Shown here: in pieces, positions 16,123-24,604 of the stretch
Position numbering within the stretch: the stretch's first letter is position 1
How the letters are laid out: every line of letters starts with the position of its first letter
Assembly: GCA_002887195.1 (NCBI GenBank)
Contig: PJAB01000286.1
Span: 1-30,700, forward strand
Direction of reading: 5' to 3'
DNA: 30,700 nt
Source: Chrysochromulina parva
Lineage: Eukaryota > Haptophyta > Prymnesiales > Chrysochromulinaceae
Position numbers and translations under genes: made by a program
Notes under the pieces: generated by a model
Told to the model about the DNA's origin: nothing
Databases searched by the model: none
What the model saw: only the letters and a program-made list of their open reading frames with translations

Positions 16123-16851
16123 ATGCGCGCGATACCACATGGACCGACGCACCCGGCCTGGGTTCCACTGCTGGCCGCCGCTGCAAGCACGCGCGTCTCG
16201 CCTGCAGGCGTCAGTATGACGGCTGCAGCGACAGAGAGCATCAAAACGGCGGATAAACTTCTTGCCGAGGTAGCAAAGACAGAGCGCTCGCTCACTGTGA
16301 TCGCATCACTTGTGAAGATGCTCGAGGAGGAATCAGAGCTGCCGTCGACGGCAGGAAAGCAGAAGCGTGCGCTAGCTGGCAGTTGGAAGGTGGAGTACGC
16401 GTCGAACGAAGCGGCGATCGCGCCTTTCCTCACCGGGCCGGCAGGGCCGTTTGAGGTTGTCGAGGGCGTGGTGCACTGCATAAAGGAGTCCGGCGAATTC
16501 TCGTCGATCGAGGTTAAGCGCCGGGTCGGCCCGTTCGGGAACTCGAAGCAGACGCTGGGCGGCCGCTGGAGCCTAGTTGCTCCAGACAGCGGCGGCATCG
16601 GCAGCCGGGCGGATGGCAAGCCGAGGATGCAAATGCGCTGGAAGGCCTCGTACATGATCGATGCCCGCGGCCGAGAGGTGGACCCTCCGAGAAGCGCCGG
16701 CGTCCACGAGGCGCGTGTGGCGCACGCGTCCCCTCAACTGCTCCTGCTGCGCATTCCCCCTGACAGCACCGATGCGGCCGGGCTCCTCGTCTTTTCGAAG
16801 GTGACGCTGAAGGCGGCCTTGGAGGACCTCAAGGTGGCCGAGGACGAGTGA
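16123..16851 (+). CDS. Fibrillin-like (plastid lipid-associated) protein, probable
   Basis: From the ATG at 16123 this is a 242-residue protein. The N-terminus (MRAIPHGPTHPAWVPLLAAAASTRVSP) is uncharged to basic with a hydrophobic patch, fitting a plastid-targeting leader of signal plus transit type. A helical stretch follows (SIKTADKLLAEVAKTERSL). The domain from about residue 75 has LAGSWKVEYASNEAAIAPF and GPFEVVEGVVHC, and ends with RWKASYMIDARGRE and LLLLRIPPD. These resemble the PAP/fibrillin fold, where a leading L-x-G-x-W-x-x-x-Y-x-S and a late tyrosine-bearing strand are typical. Fibrillins bind lipids in plastoglobules and thylakoids. The match is by pattern only and moderate. ATGs at 15958 and 16216 are alternative starts. 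It is divergent from the RING gene. Confidence 0.55.
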   Translation: MRAIPHGPTHPAWVPLLAAAASTRVSPAGVSMTAAATESIKTADKLLAEVAKTERSLTVIASLVKMLEEESELPSTAGKQKRALAGSWKVEYASNEAAIAPFLTGPAGPFEVVEGVVHCIKESGEFSSIEVKRRVGPFGNSKQTLGGRWSLVAPDSGGIGSRADGKPRMQMRWKASYMIDARGREVDPPRSAGVHEARVAHASPQLLLLRIPPDSTDAAGLLVFSKVTLKAALEDLKVAEDE

Positions 16852-17032
16852 AAGTGGGGCTTGGCGGAGCGAGCTCCACCAGTATTCCTGAATAGAGTCG
16901 TTCACGTGAGGAGAGTATTGCCCATGCCGAGCCTGGCACGCTTTCGCATCGAAACTTTTATGGCTCGACACGGCGCTTTTCCCGGCGAAGCGGCCCCTCT
17001 TTTACCGACGCATCGGTGTGCCGCCCGCCCGC

Positions 17033-20000
17033 ATGAACTCGCGGCGCTACTCAGTCGTGTACCACAAGTTAGTCTCCAAGAAGCGTAAGTTCGACGGCAC
17101 GATGGTCGTCGAGCCGCTCGGGTCCCGAGTCAAGCTCACCTTGCTCGCCGAGGACGGCAGACCGATCGACGAGTCTTTGACAACTGCTGAGCACGTTGTC
17201 GAGGGGCTGGAGCTCACGCTCAGCAGTCACACAGTCGACGTCGGAGCGGAGCATGCACCTCAACTTTCGGTGCGCGCCTCTGATCAGGCGGCTCCGATTA
17301 CAGCAGCAGCGCGCCCGCGGTTTGTGGCACCCAAGGCACAGGATCCGCCGCAGCAGCCTAAGCAGCGCTGGGCAGAGCCACCGAGCAGCCACGCGGCCGC
17401 GCCGCGCCCGCAGTGGCCTTCCGGGTACGGCAACTGCGCCGCTCCTCCAGAAGGCGGGCGTACGCACCCGTCCCTTGACATCTTCGGGGGCGGCCGAGCT
17501 CATGAGGCCGATCAGGAGCAGTGCCGCGAGCCGCGGCCGCGAGATTGGCAAGAGAGTGCCGCGCTGCCGCCGCCCCCCCGAGGCGTTGGGCAAAGCTCGA
17601 ACCACGCGGGCCCGCCGGCTCTGCCATTCGCGCCCTCTGCACCGCCGCAGCTGCCGGTGCCGGCGCCGCCAATCCCGAAGCTGCGCTCGCCCGCGGAGAT
17701 ACTTGCTCTGCTTCAGAGGAACCCCGCAGCGACCGGCGGCGCGACCGGCGGCGCGACCAGCGTTGCGGCCGGCGGCATGACTGGTTGCGGATTGTGTGAA
17801 GACGCACCGGTACTCGGACCGGCACCGGACAGTGGCGGAGCGGCCTGTGGCAGCGTTGCATGCGTGGGGGCGGCCTCGGGCCGCACGAACGCCGTGATGA
17901 GCGCCAGCGCCTCGTGCAGAGCTGCATGCGGCGAAGCTGCACCACTGCACGCCATGCTGTCAGCCGCTGCCCCGGCGTCCGATCCCCTCGCAAGGCCGTT
18001 GCTCGCAGCTGCACCTTCGGCCACGTCAGCCACCTCGGCCACGTCAGCCACCTCGGCCACGTCATCCACCTCGGCCACGTCATCCACCTCGGCCACGTCA
18101 TCCACCGCCCCTCGTCGTCTCGGCGGCTTGGGCCTCTCCCGAGGTGGAGGAGCCGCGGCTAATGACGCCCTACTGACGCCCTAATGACGCCCGGATGACG
18201 CCCTGATTGCCTCCCTCATCAGGTGGAGGGGGCTTCGTGCCCCCTCGCGTCGTCTCGAGCGGCTCGTCGGAGATGCTCTCGAGCACTGTGCCCCATCGCG
18301 TCGTCTCGAGCACCCATGTGCCCCATCGCGTCGTCTCGAGCACCCATGTGCCTCCACGCGGCCCGGCGCCTCCTCCGCCGCTGCATGCCAGAGCTGAGGG
18401 CTCCTCGCAATTTGCCACCGGGCCGCGTGGAGGCTGCATGGACGTCCGACGCGGTGGTGCCATGGCCGCGTGGACCGCGCTCTCGGCAGCTGCCAGCAGC
18501 CGCGGCAGCAGCAGCTGCACCGCGCCAGCTGCCTCTGCGTTGAGCGCAGCGGCTCGCGGGCCCGCCTCATCGCGCGCCGCCAGCGGCTTCAGCGGCGTCG
18601 GCGTCTCGCGTGGCCCTCTGCTTTTCCCCACACCGGAAGAGCTGCGCACTGGCCCGCCCGCGACGGCGCCACGCGCGGCACTCGCCTTCGCGTACGGCTC
18701 GCTCGATGCCTATCAGGCGGCGATGCGGATGGCAGTCCAGGAGCAGCTCAACCTACAACTCGCTGAGCTCGCGCGCCGGTATTACGAGGGGAGGCACGCG
18801 TCTCCTGTGGTGCAGCGGGCGGCTGGGGTTGGTTTGTACCAGGCAGAACTCATGCAGGCGCGCGCCAAAACAGAGGAGGGCTGGCGGCACGAGCCACACA
18901 CCGGCCGCGGCGGCGGCGGCCGCGGCCGGCAGAGCAAGCGGGGCGGCGGTCGAGGGGCGCAGCGCTCGACGAAGCGCTTCGCTCTCGACGACGACGACGA
19001 CAACGACGACGAGGTGGAAGAGGACGAGGAGGCGGGTGCGGACGAAGACGAGTTCACGGCGCCAGCTGACATGGCGGAGGCGGCCCGCCGCGCCAGCCGA
19101 CGTGGCGAGGCCTGTGAGGGTGGCGAGCGCAAGCTTTTCCTCAAGCTCAACTTCGTCGGCGGGCGCGAGCCGGGCAGCGCCTTTGGCATCGACGATCTTT
19201 GGTTGCTTGCGCTCCGTGCCGAGGAGCTCACGGCCCCTCTCTTCGTGCGCGCCCTCTGGCACGGCCCGAGCCAGGCCGACCAGATAGGCACGCTCGAGGT
19301 GAGGGTCGTACAGCCCGGCCCGTTTCCGGTGCGCACCGGCCTGCACGTGCTGGCGCTGCATGGGCCCAACGCGGCTGACCTCCTCGAGCAGCTCGAGATG
19401 CTGAGCTCGTTGAAGCTCGCGTGCGGCCACGCACCGGCCGAGCCGCCGCTGCTGCCGACGCTCCTTGCGCCCGCGAGCGCGCCGCCGCCTCCTGTTCGCC
19501 TCGGGCTCATGTACAAGGGAGGCGCGGCGCCACCCAACGTCGAGGCGCTGCTCGGGATGACGCTCGAGCGCTTCCGACTCAATGCGGAGCAGCGCACGGT
19601 ACTCCTCCGATGACCTCTAATGACCTCTGATGACCTCTGATGACCTCTGATGACCTCTAATGACCTCTAATGACCTCGAATGACCTCGGATGACCTCTAA
19701 TGACCTCTATTGACCTCTGATGACCTCTGATGACCTCCGATGACCTCTGATGACCTCTGATGACCTCTAATGACCTCTGATGACCTCTGATGACCTCTGA
19801 TGACCTCTGATGACCTCTAATGACCTCGGATGGCCTCGGACGGCCTCTAATGACCTTGAATGACTTGCCTCATCAGGTACTCCTCCGGCTCGCCGACTGG
19901 CTGCGTGCCGACCTTGGCGGCGGCGGCGGCGGTGGCGGCAGCGGCGGTGGCGGCGGCGGCGGCGGCGGTGGCGGCGGTGGCGGCGGTGGCGACGGCGGCG

Positions 20001-22033
20001 GCGGTGGCGGCGCCAGGCCGGCGCCTCCGGTGATCCTCGTGCACGGTGTCTTTGGCGCGGGCAAGTCGCATCTGCTCGTGGCGATGCTCTGGTTCTTGCA
20101 GCGCGCGCTGCGTGGCGCGAGCCGGCACGGGCGGCCGTGCAAGGTGCTGCTCGCCGCGCTCACCAACGTGGCGGTGGACAACGTGGTCGAAGGGCTCCTG
20201 CGCCAGGCAGAGGCAGATGGCGAGGCAGAGCCGGACGTGGTGCGTGTGGGCTCGGTGCGGCGCATCGCCGCCGCCGTGCTGCCTCACTCAACGCATGGGA
20301 AGCTGAGCGCCACCGAAGAGCAATCGACCAAGCGCGAGCTCACGCGCGAGCTCAGCACGGCGCCTGTGGCCGAGCAGCACGCACTGAAGCAGGCCATCGC
20401 GCTCATCGACAGCGGGCGCATGGCCGCGCGCGCAAGGGCACTGCACCAGTTCACCGTCGTGGGCGCCACGTGCGCCGCCACTGGACTGGCGTGCATGCAG
20501 GGGCTCAAGTTTGACTTTGTGCTGCTGGATGAGTGCAGCCAGCTCACCGAGCCCGCCTCCCTCCTCCCGCTTTACCGGCTCGGCTGCGAGCGCCTCATCG
20601 CAGTCGGCGACCCGATGCAGCTGCCGCCGACGCTTGCCACGCCTCCCCCCGGCTTCGCCGCCGCTTACGCCGCCAATGCCGCGGCCGCGTTCGCCGCACA
20701 CTCTTCGACGAGCCGCGCCGGCGGAGCGCCTGCCGCCGCGCCCGGCCCGGCCGCAGGCGGCGCCGGCCTGAGCCTCACCCTCTTTGAACGCCTCGCGCGC
20801 TGTGGACTCGAACCGGTGATGCTGCGCGCCCAGTACCGCTGCCACCCAACCATCTCGGCGCTCGCCTCGCACCTCTTTTACGGCGGCCGGCTCGTCGACG
20901 GACTGGGAAGCGCTACGGCTGCCGCGGCCGCGCGTGCGCCGCTCCTCCCTGGCCTGCCCACTGTCAGCTTCCAACACGTGGCCAACGGCGTCGAGCAAGC
21001 GCAGCGCGGCGGCTCCATCTCCAATGCCGCCGAGGCAAGCCGTGTGGCGCGTGTCCTTGGCAGCCTGGTGGGAAGTGGACTCGAACCCGAGCGCCTGGGC
21101 GTCGTGTGCATGTACCGTGCCCAGGCGGTAGCCATCCGCACGCACCTAGAGGAGCGCGGCCTCGCGGGCGCGGTGACCGTCTCAACGGTCGATGCTTTCC
21201 AAGGCGCCGAGCGGGATGTGATTCTGGTCTCGACGTGCCTCACCGCCACTTGTGGCGCGCCCGATACTGCGCGTGAGGCGCTTCGCTTCATCGGCGACCC
21301 CCGCCGGCTCAACGTGACCCTCACACGTGCGCGCCACCACCTGCTCGTCTTCGGCCACGCGGATGTGCTGCAGTCAGTGCCCGCGTGGGCAGTGGTCCTC
21401 GACGTGGCGGCGAGCCTACCCGCCGAATTCGTCACCGGACACGGCGTGGAGGGCGTCTTGGTTGAGTCATCGGACGCTGAGGTCGACGCCGCGCTAGCCG
21501 GCGCAGGAGATGGCGTTGGTGTGGTCGCTGCCGACAGCGCGGGCAGCGCAGCCGATGCGTTCGATGCAGCCCAAGGCGCGCGCGCGGACGAGCTGCAGCT
21601 TCTGATGGCGGCCCGGCGTGAAAAGCTCACGAGGATCGAGCTCATGGGCACACGCATGCATTCGGAGCTAGCTGCCAAGATGGACGTGGGTGTGCGCGTC
21701 AACCCCATGCTGAGGAACATGTACCTCAGCTCAAATTCCAATGCAGATGAGAGCGGCGGCGCGGCTAGCAGCGGCACAGAAGAGGGCGCCGCAGCAGCGC
21801 CAGCGGACGGCGGCGCGAACACCCGAGTGGTGGTGGACTTGCTCGAGGCGGGCTCCGATAGCGACGATGGCGAGCTTGGTGGCTGCGGGCCTGCAGCAGC
21901 AGCTGCTGCTGCTTCAGACGGCTCGGTGGCTTCTGTTAGCAGCCGCATGGGATCGACCCGCGACGAGGTGGTGCTTGCAGATGAGTTCGACGGAGGGGAG
22001 GCAGAGCAGGCGCTCGAGCTGTTGGATTTCTGA
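17033..22033 (+). CDS. ZGRF1-like SF1 DNA helicase, three exons
   Basis: Exons 17033-18143, 18223-19598 and 19877-22033 join in frame to 1547 residues. Residues 1-75 (MNSRRYSVVYHKLVSKKRKF...) match the DUF2439 domain found at the start of ZGRF1/Mte1. A long low-complexity region with TSATS, VPHRVVSST, RGG and acidic tracts follows. Near 730 a segment (DDLWLLALRAEEL...VRALWHGPS) matches the ZGRF1 pre-helicase region. The helicase has LNAEQRTVLLRLADWL, HGVFGAGKSH (K892), TNVAVDN, RVGSVRRIA, LLDECSQLTEPASLLP (D1047), VGDPMQLPPT, RAQYRCHP, VSTVDAFQGAERD (near 1268) and RLNVTLTRARHHLLV. ZGRF1 is a 5'-3' helicase in recombination and crosslink repair. No GRF zinc finger is visible. A 33-residue Gly tract lies between the Q motif and Walker A. 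Both introns are tandem repeats. Confidence 0.92.
18018..18106 (+). repeat. 9/18-bp coding minisatellite (TSATS/TSST repeats) in helicase exon 1
   Basis: Units such as ccacctcggccacgtca repeat about five times and encode Thr-Ser-Ala/Ser triplets. The unit length is a multiple of three, so the frame is kept. It sits just upstream of intron 1. Confidence 0.9.
18144..18222 (+). other. Intron 1 of the helicase gene: 79 bp, built of 11-bp repeats
   Basis: Donor GAG|GTGGAG and acceptor CATCAG|GTGGAG. Splicing joins GLSR-GGGG-FVPP in frame. The core has four 11-bp units of the form atgacgcccta, then gattgcctccctcatcag. The 9-bp sequence aggtggagg occurs at both ends (18142-18150 and 18221-18229), so the donor lies inside the first copy. 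Confidence 0.85.
18280..18360 (+). repeat. 30-bp coding repeat (VPHRVVSSTH) in helicase exon 2
   Basis: About two and a half copies of a 30-bp unit containing ccccatcgcgtcgtctcgag encode the ten-residue repeat VPHRVVSSTH. A diverged copy begins at about 18236. Confidence 0.85.
19599..19876 (+). other. Intron 2 of the helicase gene: 278 bp, a 10-bp tandem array
   Basis: Donor CACG|GTACTC and acceptor CATCAG|GTACTC. Splicing joins AEQRT to VLLRLADW in frame, restoring the helicase Q motif region. The interior, 19611-19860, is 25 consecutive 10-bp units of the form tgacctctRa without a single indel. The 12-bp sequence ggtactcctccg occurs at both ends (19598-19609 and 19876-19887). Confidence 0.93.
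19611..19870 (+). repeat. Decamer minisatellite filling intron 2
   Basis: Twenty-five in-register copies plus a degenerate last one (tgacttgcct). Most units read tgacctctga or tgacctctaa; the last few are more diverged (ggcctcgga, ccttgaa). Across unit junctions the motif ctRat recurs, which fits the branch-site pattern yUnAy. Confidence 0.97.
19914..20012 (+). repeat. GGN trinucleotide tract encoding poly-glycine
   Basis: About 33 consecutive GGN codons, broken only by single AGC and GAC codons, encode a glycine tract just before the Walker A motif of the helicase. It begins about 37 bp after the start of exon 3. Confidence 0.95.
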
Positions 22034-22285
22034 TGCTCATGCTGCCGGGCGCGTTCCACTCTTCGCCGGCTAAGAAAGAAACTTAAACTCACTCTCCCCC
22101 CAAGGGTAACACATGGTGACTTGAGTCATTCCGCCCGTATAGTCACGCTCTGCAGACCTCAACGCCCGCTGACACGACGCATTGCGGGCATGCCCTTGAG
22201 CTACGATGTGGGATCGTCAGTGGTCCCGTTGTCTCCACCTTTCGCCCCAGACGCTCGGGTTTGGGCGGTTTTGGGCGGTGCCTGC

Positions 22286-23506
22286 TCAGTGATTCACCCG
22301 CGCCTCCAGCTTCCACGGCGCGCTCTGGTCGGTCCACACGCGCCGGCCGCGCACAACGAAGCCACGCGTTGTGACGGGCAGCCGCCCCTCAGCAACGCCC
22401 TTTTCGAACTCCGCACGCGCTCGCGCTCGCATTCGAACATCGGTGGCAAAGAAGGCCTGGTAGTCATCCGTGGGCAAGTAGCGATTGATGAAGGTGGCGC
22501 GCGGCTGGTCGGACCTGTTTGGCGGCGAGCCGTGGATCGTGTGCACGTGGAAGATGATACTGTCACCCGCCTCGCCCTCGATGCACAATCCGTCTCCAAA
22601 GGTCCATTCGGGAGGCAGGCCCAAGTGCGATGGCGTATCCACGTGCTGGAGGTGCCCAAAGCGGTGTGAGCCAGGGATCACGTAGAGCGGCCCGTTGTCG
22701 CGGCTCAGATTCGTCGCCGTCGTGTAGTTGAGTGTGGCGACGCACCCGCCTCGCGCGAACATGAAGTACGCCGAGTCTTGATGCATGTACTTCGGGTTGC
22801 CTCCTGGCTTCCCTGCGCTCTCGGTGGTGCTGACCGCAGCCATCGTGACGGACGGATGCAGATGCTTCTGCTGCAGCCCGCCCGCGTCGGCCGCCGTCGA
22901 GACGCCCTCCTTGTAGAAGCACTGCCCCTTGCCAAAGAGCTCGACGCCGGGGGGTGAGTCGGTGAGGGCCTCGACAAGGTCGAGCGTGGTCGCGTCCGTC
23001 GCGGCACGGAACATGGCGGCCGAGATGTAGTAGTCGAGCCCGAGGACCATGACCTGCTTGTCCCGGCAGTGCCCCTTAGGCGCCGGGATGAACAACGTCT
23101 GATCCGGCGTCACCCAGCCAACGAAGCAGCCGTCATTGATCACCTCGGTCAAGGCACCGGCCTCCATGAGTCTCACTGCCTGCTCAAACGCACCGTCAGC
23201 GTGCTCGCGGATCTCGTCCACATAGGCCCGAGACAGCCCACGGGCAATAATGCAGCCATATTTGTCGTAGATGCGCCTCGCCCTCGCCACGTCGTACGGG
23301 GGATGCAGCTCAAGGTCAGCAATGGAGACATCTTTTGGAAGCTGCACCTTCACATCATCGGGCGAGAGGCTGCAGTGCCGATAGCGCGAGTCGAGGCGCA
23401 GCGGCTGCGACGATGTGGCGCGCAAACGTCGACGGCGACGGTGTAGGATGAGCGCAATGGCCACCGCCGTGCCACAGGCGGCCACGAAGCGGAAGTCAAC
23501 GAGCAT
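22286..23506 (-). CDS. Phytanoyl-CoA dioxygenase (PhyH) family protein
   Basis: A 406-residue protein of the Fe(II)/2-oxoglutarate dioxygenase fold. Residues 7-21 (FVAACGTAVAIALIL) form a signal anchor followed by a basic stretch HRRRRRLR, so the enzyme is probably membrane-attached. The iron site is visible: H242 and D244 in YMHQDSAYF, and H325 in HTIHGSPPNRS. R336, eleven residues on, matches the 2-oxoglutarate-binding Arg of the family. PGSHRFG (278-284) and GDSIIFHVHTIHG are typical PhyH segments. Relatives hydroxylate phytanoyl-CoA or diverse small lipids and metabolites; the substrate cannot be told from sequence. All cofactor residues are intact. The gene converges with the helicase gene across about 250 bp. 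ATG at 23506 is the only sensible start. Confidence 0.9.
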   Translation of the reverse strand: MLVDFRFVAACGTAVAIALILHRRRRRLRATSSQPLRLDSRYRHCSLSPDDVKVQLPKDVSIADLELHPPYDVARARRIYDKYGCIIARGLSRAYVDEIREHADGAFEQAVRLMEAGALTEVINDGCFVGWVTPDQTLFIPAPKGHCRDKQVMVLGLDYYISAAMFRAATDATTLDLVEALTDSPPGVELFGKGQCFYKEGVSTAADAGGLQQKHLHPSVTMAAVSTTESAGKPGGNPKYMHQDSAYFMFARGGCVATLNYTTATNLSRDNGPLYVIPGSHRFGHLQHVDTPSHLGLPPEWTFGDGLCIEGEAGDSIIFHVHTIHGSPPNRSDQPRATFINRYLPTDDYQAFFATDVRMRARARAEFEKGVAEGRLPVTTRGFVVRGRRVWTDQSAPWKLEARVNH

Positions 23507-23633
23507 TTCAACTCATGTGAATTGGTCTGTGAATGGGCTGAGAAAGGCTGTATTGTACATGTCAGTGACTGTCAGTTTCCAGGACAAGAGCCCAAGTACC
23601 CTCGATCTCTGCCCTTCCACAAAACTTCCATAA

Positions 23634-24302
23634 ATGGTATCTCTACGCCGGAGCTTTTTGCGCATGGAAAATGCAGCTTGTGTGCATTTGACTCCTCGCT
23701 CGGCCCTCAACTTCATGCTCGGGCCCTCAAGAATGAAGTCACCTAAAGCAGCACAGAGGAAGAATGCAGGGCGAGTTCGCGCCATGACAATAGCGCACCA
23801 CCACCAGCAATTATTGGAAGAGATGGCCTCCGACCCGGAAACCTGCCAAGTCTGTGGAGGATGGCTTGGTCGCCAACGAGGTAAGCCGCCTTTTTGCACC
23901 GCCACAAATTGCCCAGGCCACTTTGCACTAGAACATACAGGCTGCCATCTGCCACCAACAGGGCCAAGGCCAGAAGGAAAGACAGGTGCAGAGGACGCAG
24001 CAGAGGCGTTTCAGGCGGCCGCTCCAGCAAAGGCCACGAGGGAGACATCTCCTGTCGATCGTCTTGACTCGCGCGCTTCTCACTCGCGCATCAAAATCGA
24101 GGACGTGCATGTATTCGAGGACGCGTTCCTCACGCGCCTCACGCGTCTTAACCTCGCGCTCGAGCGGGACGCGGAGCGCGCGGAGGTCGACACGCTGCAC
24201 GACAGCCTGCCGGCCAAAGAAGTGTACAGGGCTCAGTACAGACACTTGGAGATACAGGAGAGGGCAACCCTGCGCCAAGTCGTTCAGACATCAAGTGGCT
24301 GA
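23634..24302 (+). CDS. Unknown protein with a possible Cys/His zinc site
   Basis: A 222-residue frame starting at ATG 23634, directly after an in-frame TAA. I do not recognise the family. Residues 71-105 contain C-x2-C, C-x4-C-x2-H and CH (TCQVCGG, FCTATNCPGH, GCHLPP), which could bind one or two zinc ions. A charged, probably helical C-terminal half (FLTRLTRLNLALERDAERAEVD, then QYRHLEIQERATLRQV) suggests a coiled coil. The N-terminal 50 residues are basic. The GC content at 23634-24000 is lower than in neighbouring genes. It is divergent from the PhyH gene with only 127 bp between starts. It may be a real small gene or a chance frame; the Cys/His spacing and low-complexity-free composition favour a gene. 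Confidence 0.5.
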   Translation: MVSLRRSFLRMENAACVHLTPRSALNFMLGPSRMKSPKAAQRKNAGRVRAMTIAHHHQQLLEEMASDPETCQVCGGWLGRQRGKPPFCTATNCPGHFALEHTGCHLPPTGPRPEGKTGAEDAAEAFQAAAPAKATRETSPVDRLDSRASHSRIKIEDVHVFEDAFLTRLTRLNLALERDAERAEVDTLHDSLPAKEVYRAQYRHLEIQERATLRQVVQTSSG

Positions 24303-24604
24303 GTGCCACTTATAACAAGTGACATGTGATCTTGCATGTGATATCGTTCGTTGATCCACGTGTACCAAATTGCAAATAATTATAATTTATATCCGCCGTC
24401 GCGTTCGGACGTACGTCGTGGTTCTCATGTGAGCACTCTAGAGCACGAGCACACGAGACACTACTGCCAGCACAGTTGGCGTGCGGCGGCAGGCCCAAAA
24501 TATGCTTCCCTCACTGACATGCATGTCATTGAGTTACCCTCTGGACTCTCGAACGCCATGGTTGCATGCAAACATTGTGCTTCCGTCATGACCTCTCGTC
24601 TATC
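24303..24604. other. Convergent spacer between the unknown protein and TPR genes
   Basis: About 300 bp with an AT-rich patch at about 24365-24395. No gene seen; it likely holds the 3' untranslated regions of both flanking genes. Confidence 0.4.

Noticed and set aside
19611..19870. Regular array that might be read as a CRISPR or bacterial repeat locus
   Set aside because: Units are 10 bp with no spacers, lie between two halves of a eukaryotic helicase with canonical GT/AG borders, and there are no cas genes.
20878..22092. 404-residue minus-strand frame opposite the helicase
   Set aside because: Ser/Ala/Arg-rich with no motif, and it covers conserved helicase motifs on the plus strand.
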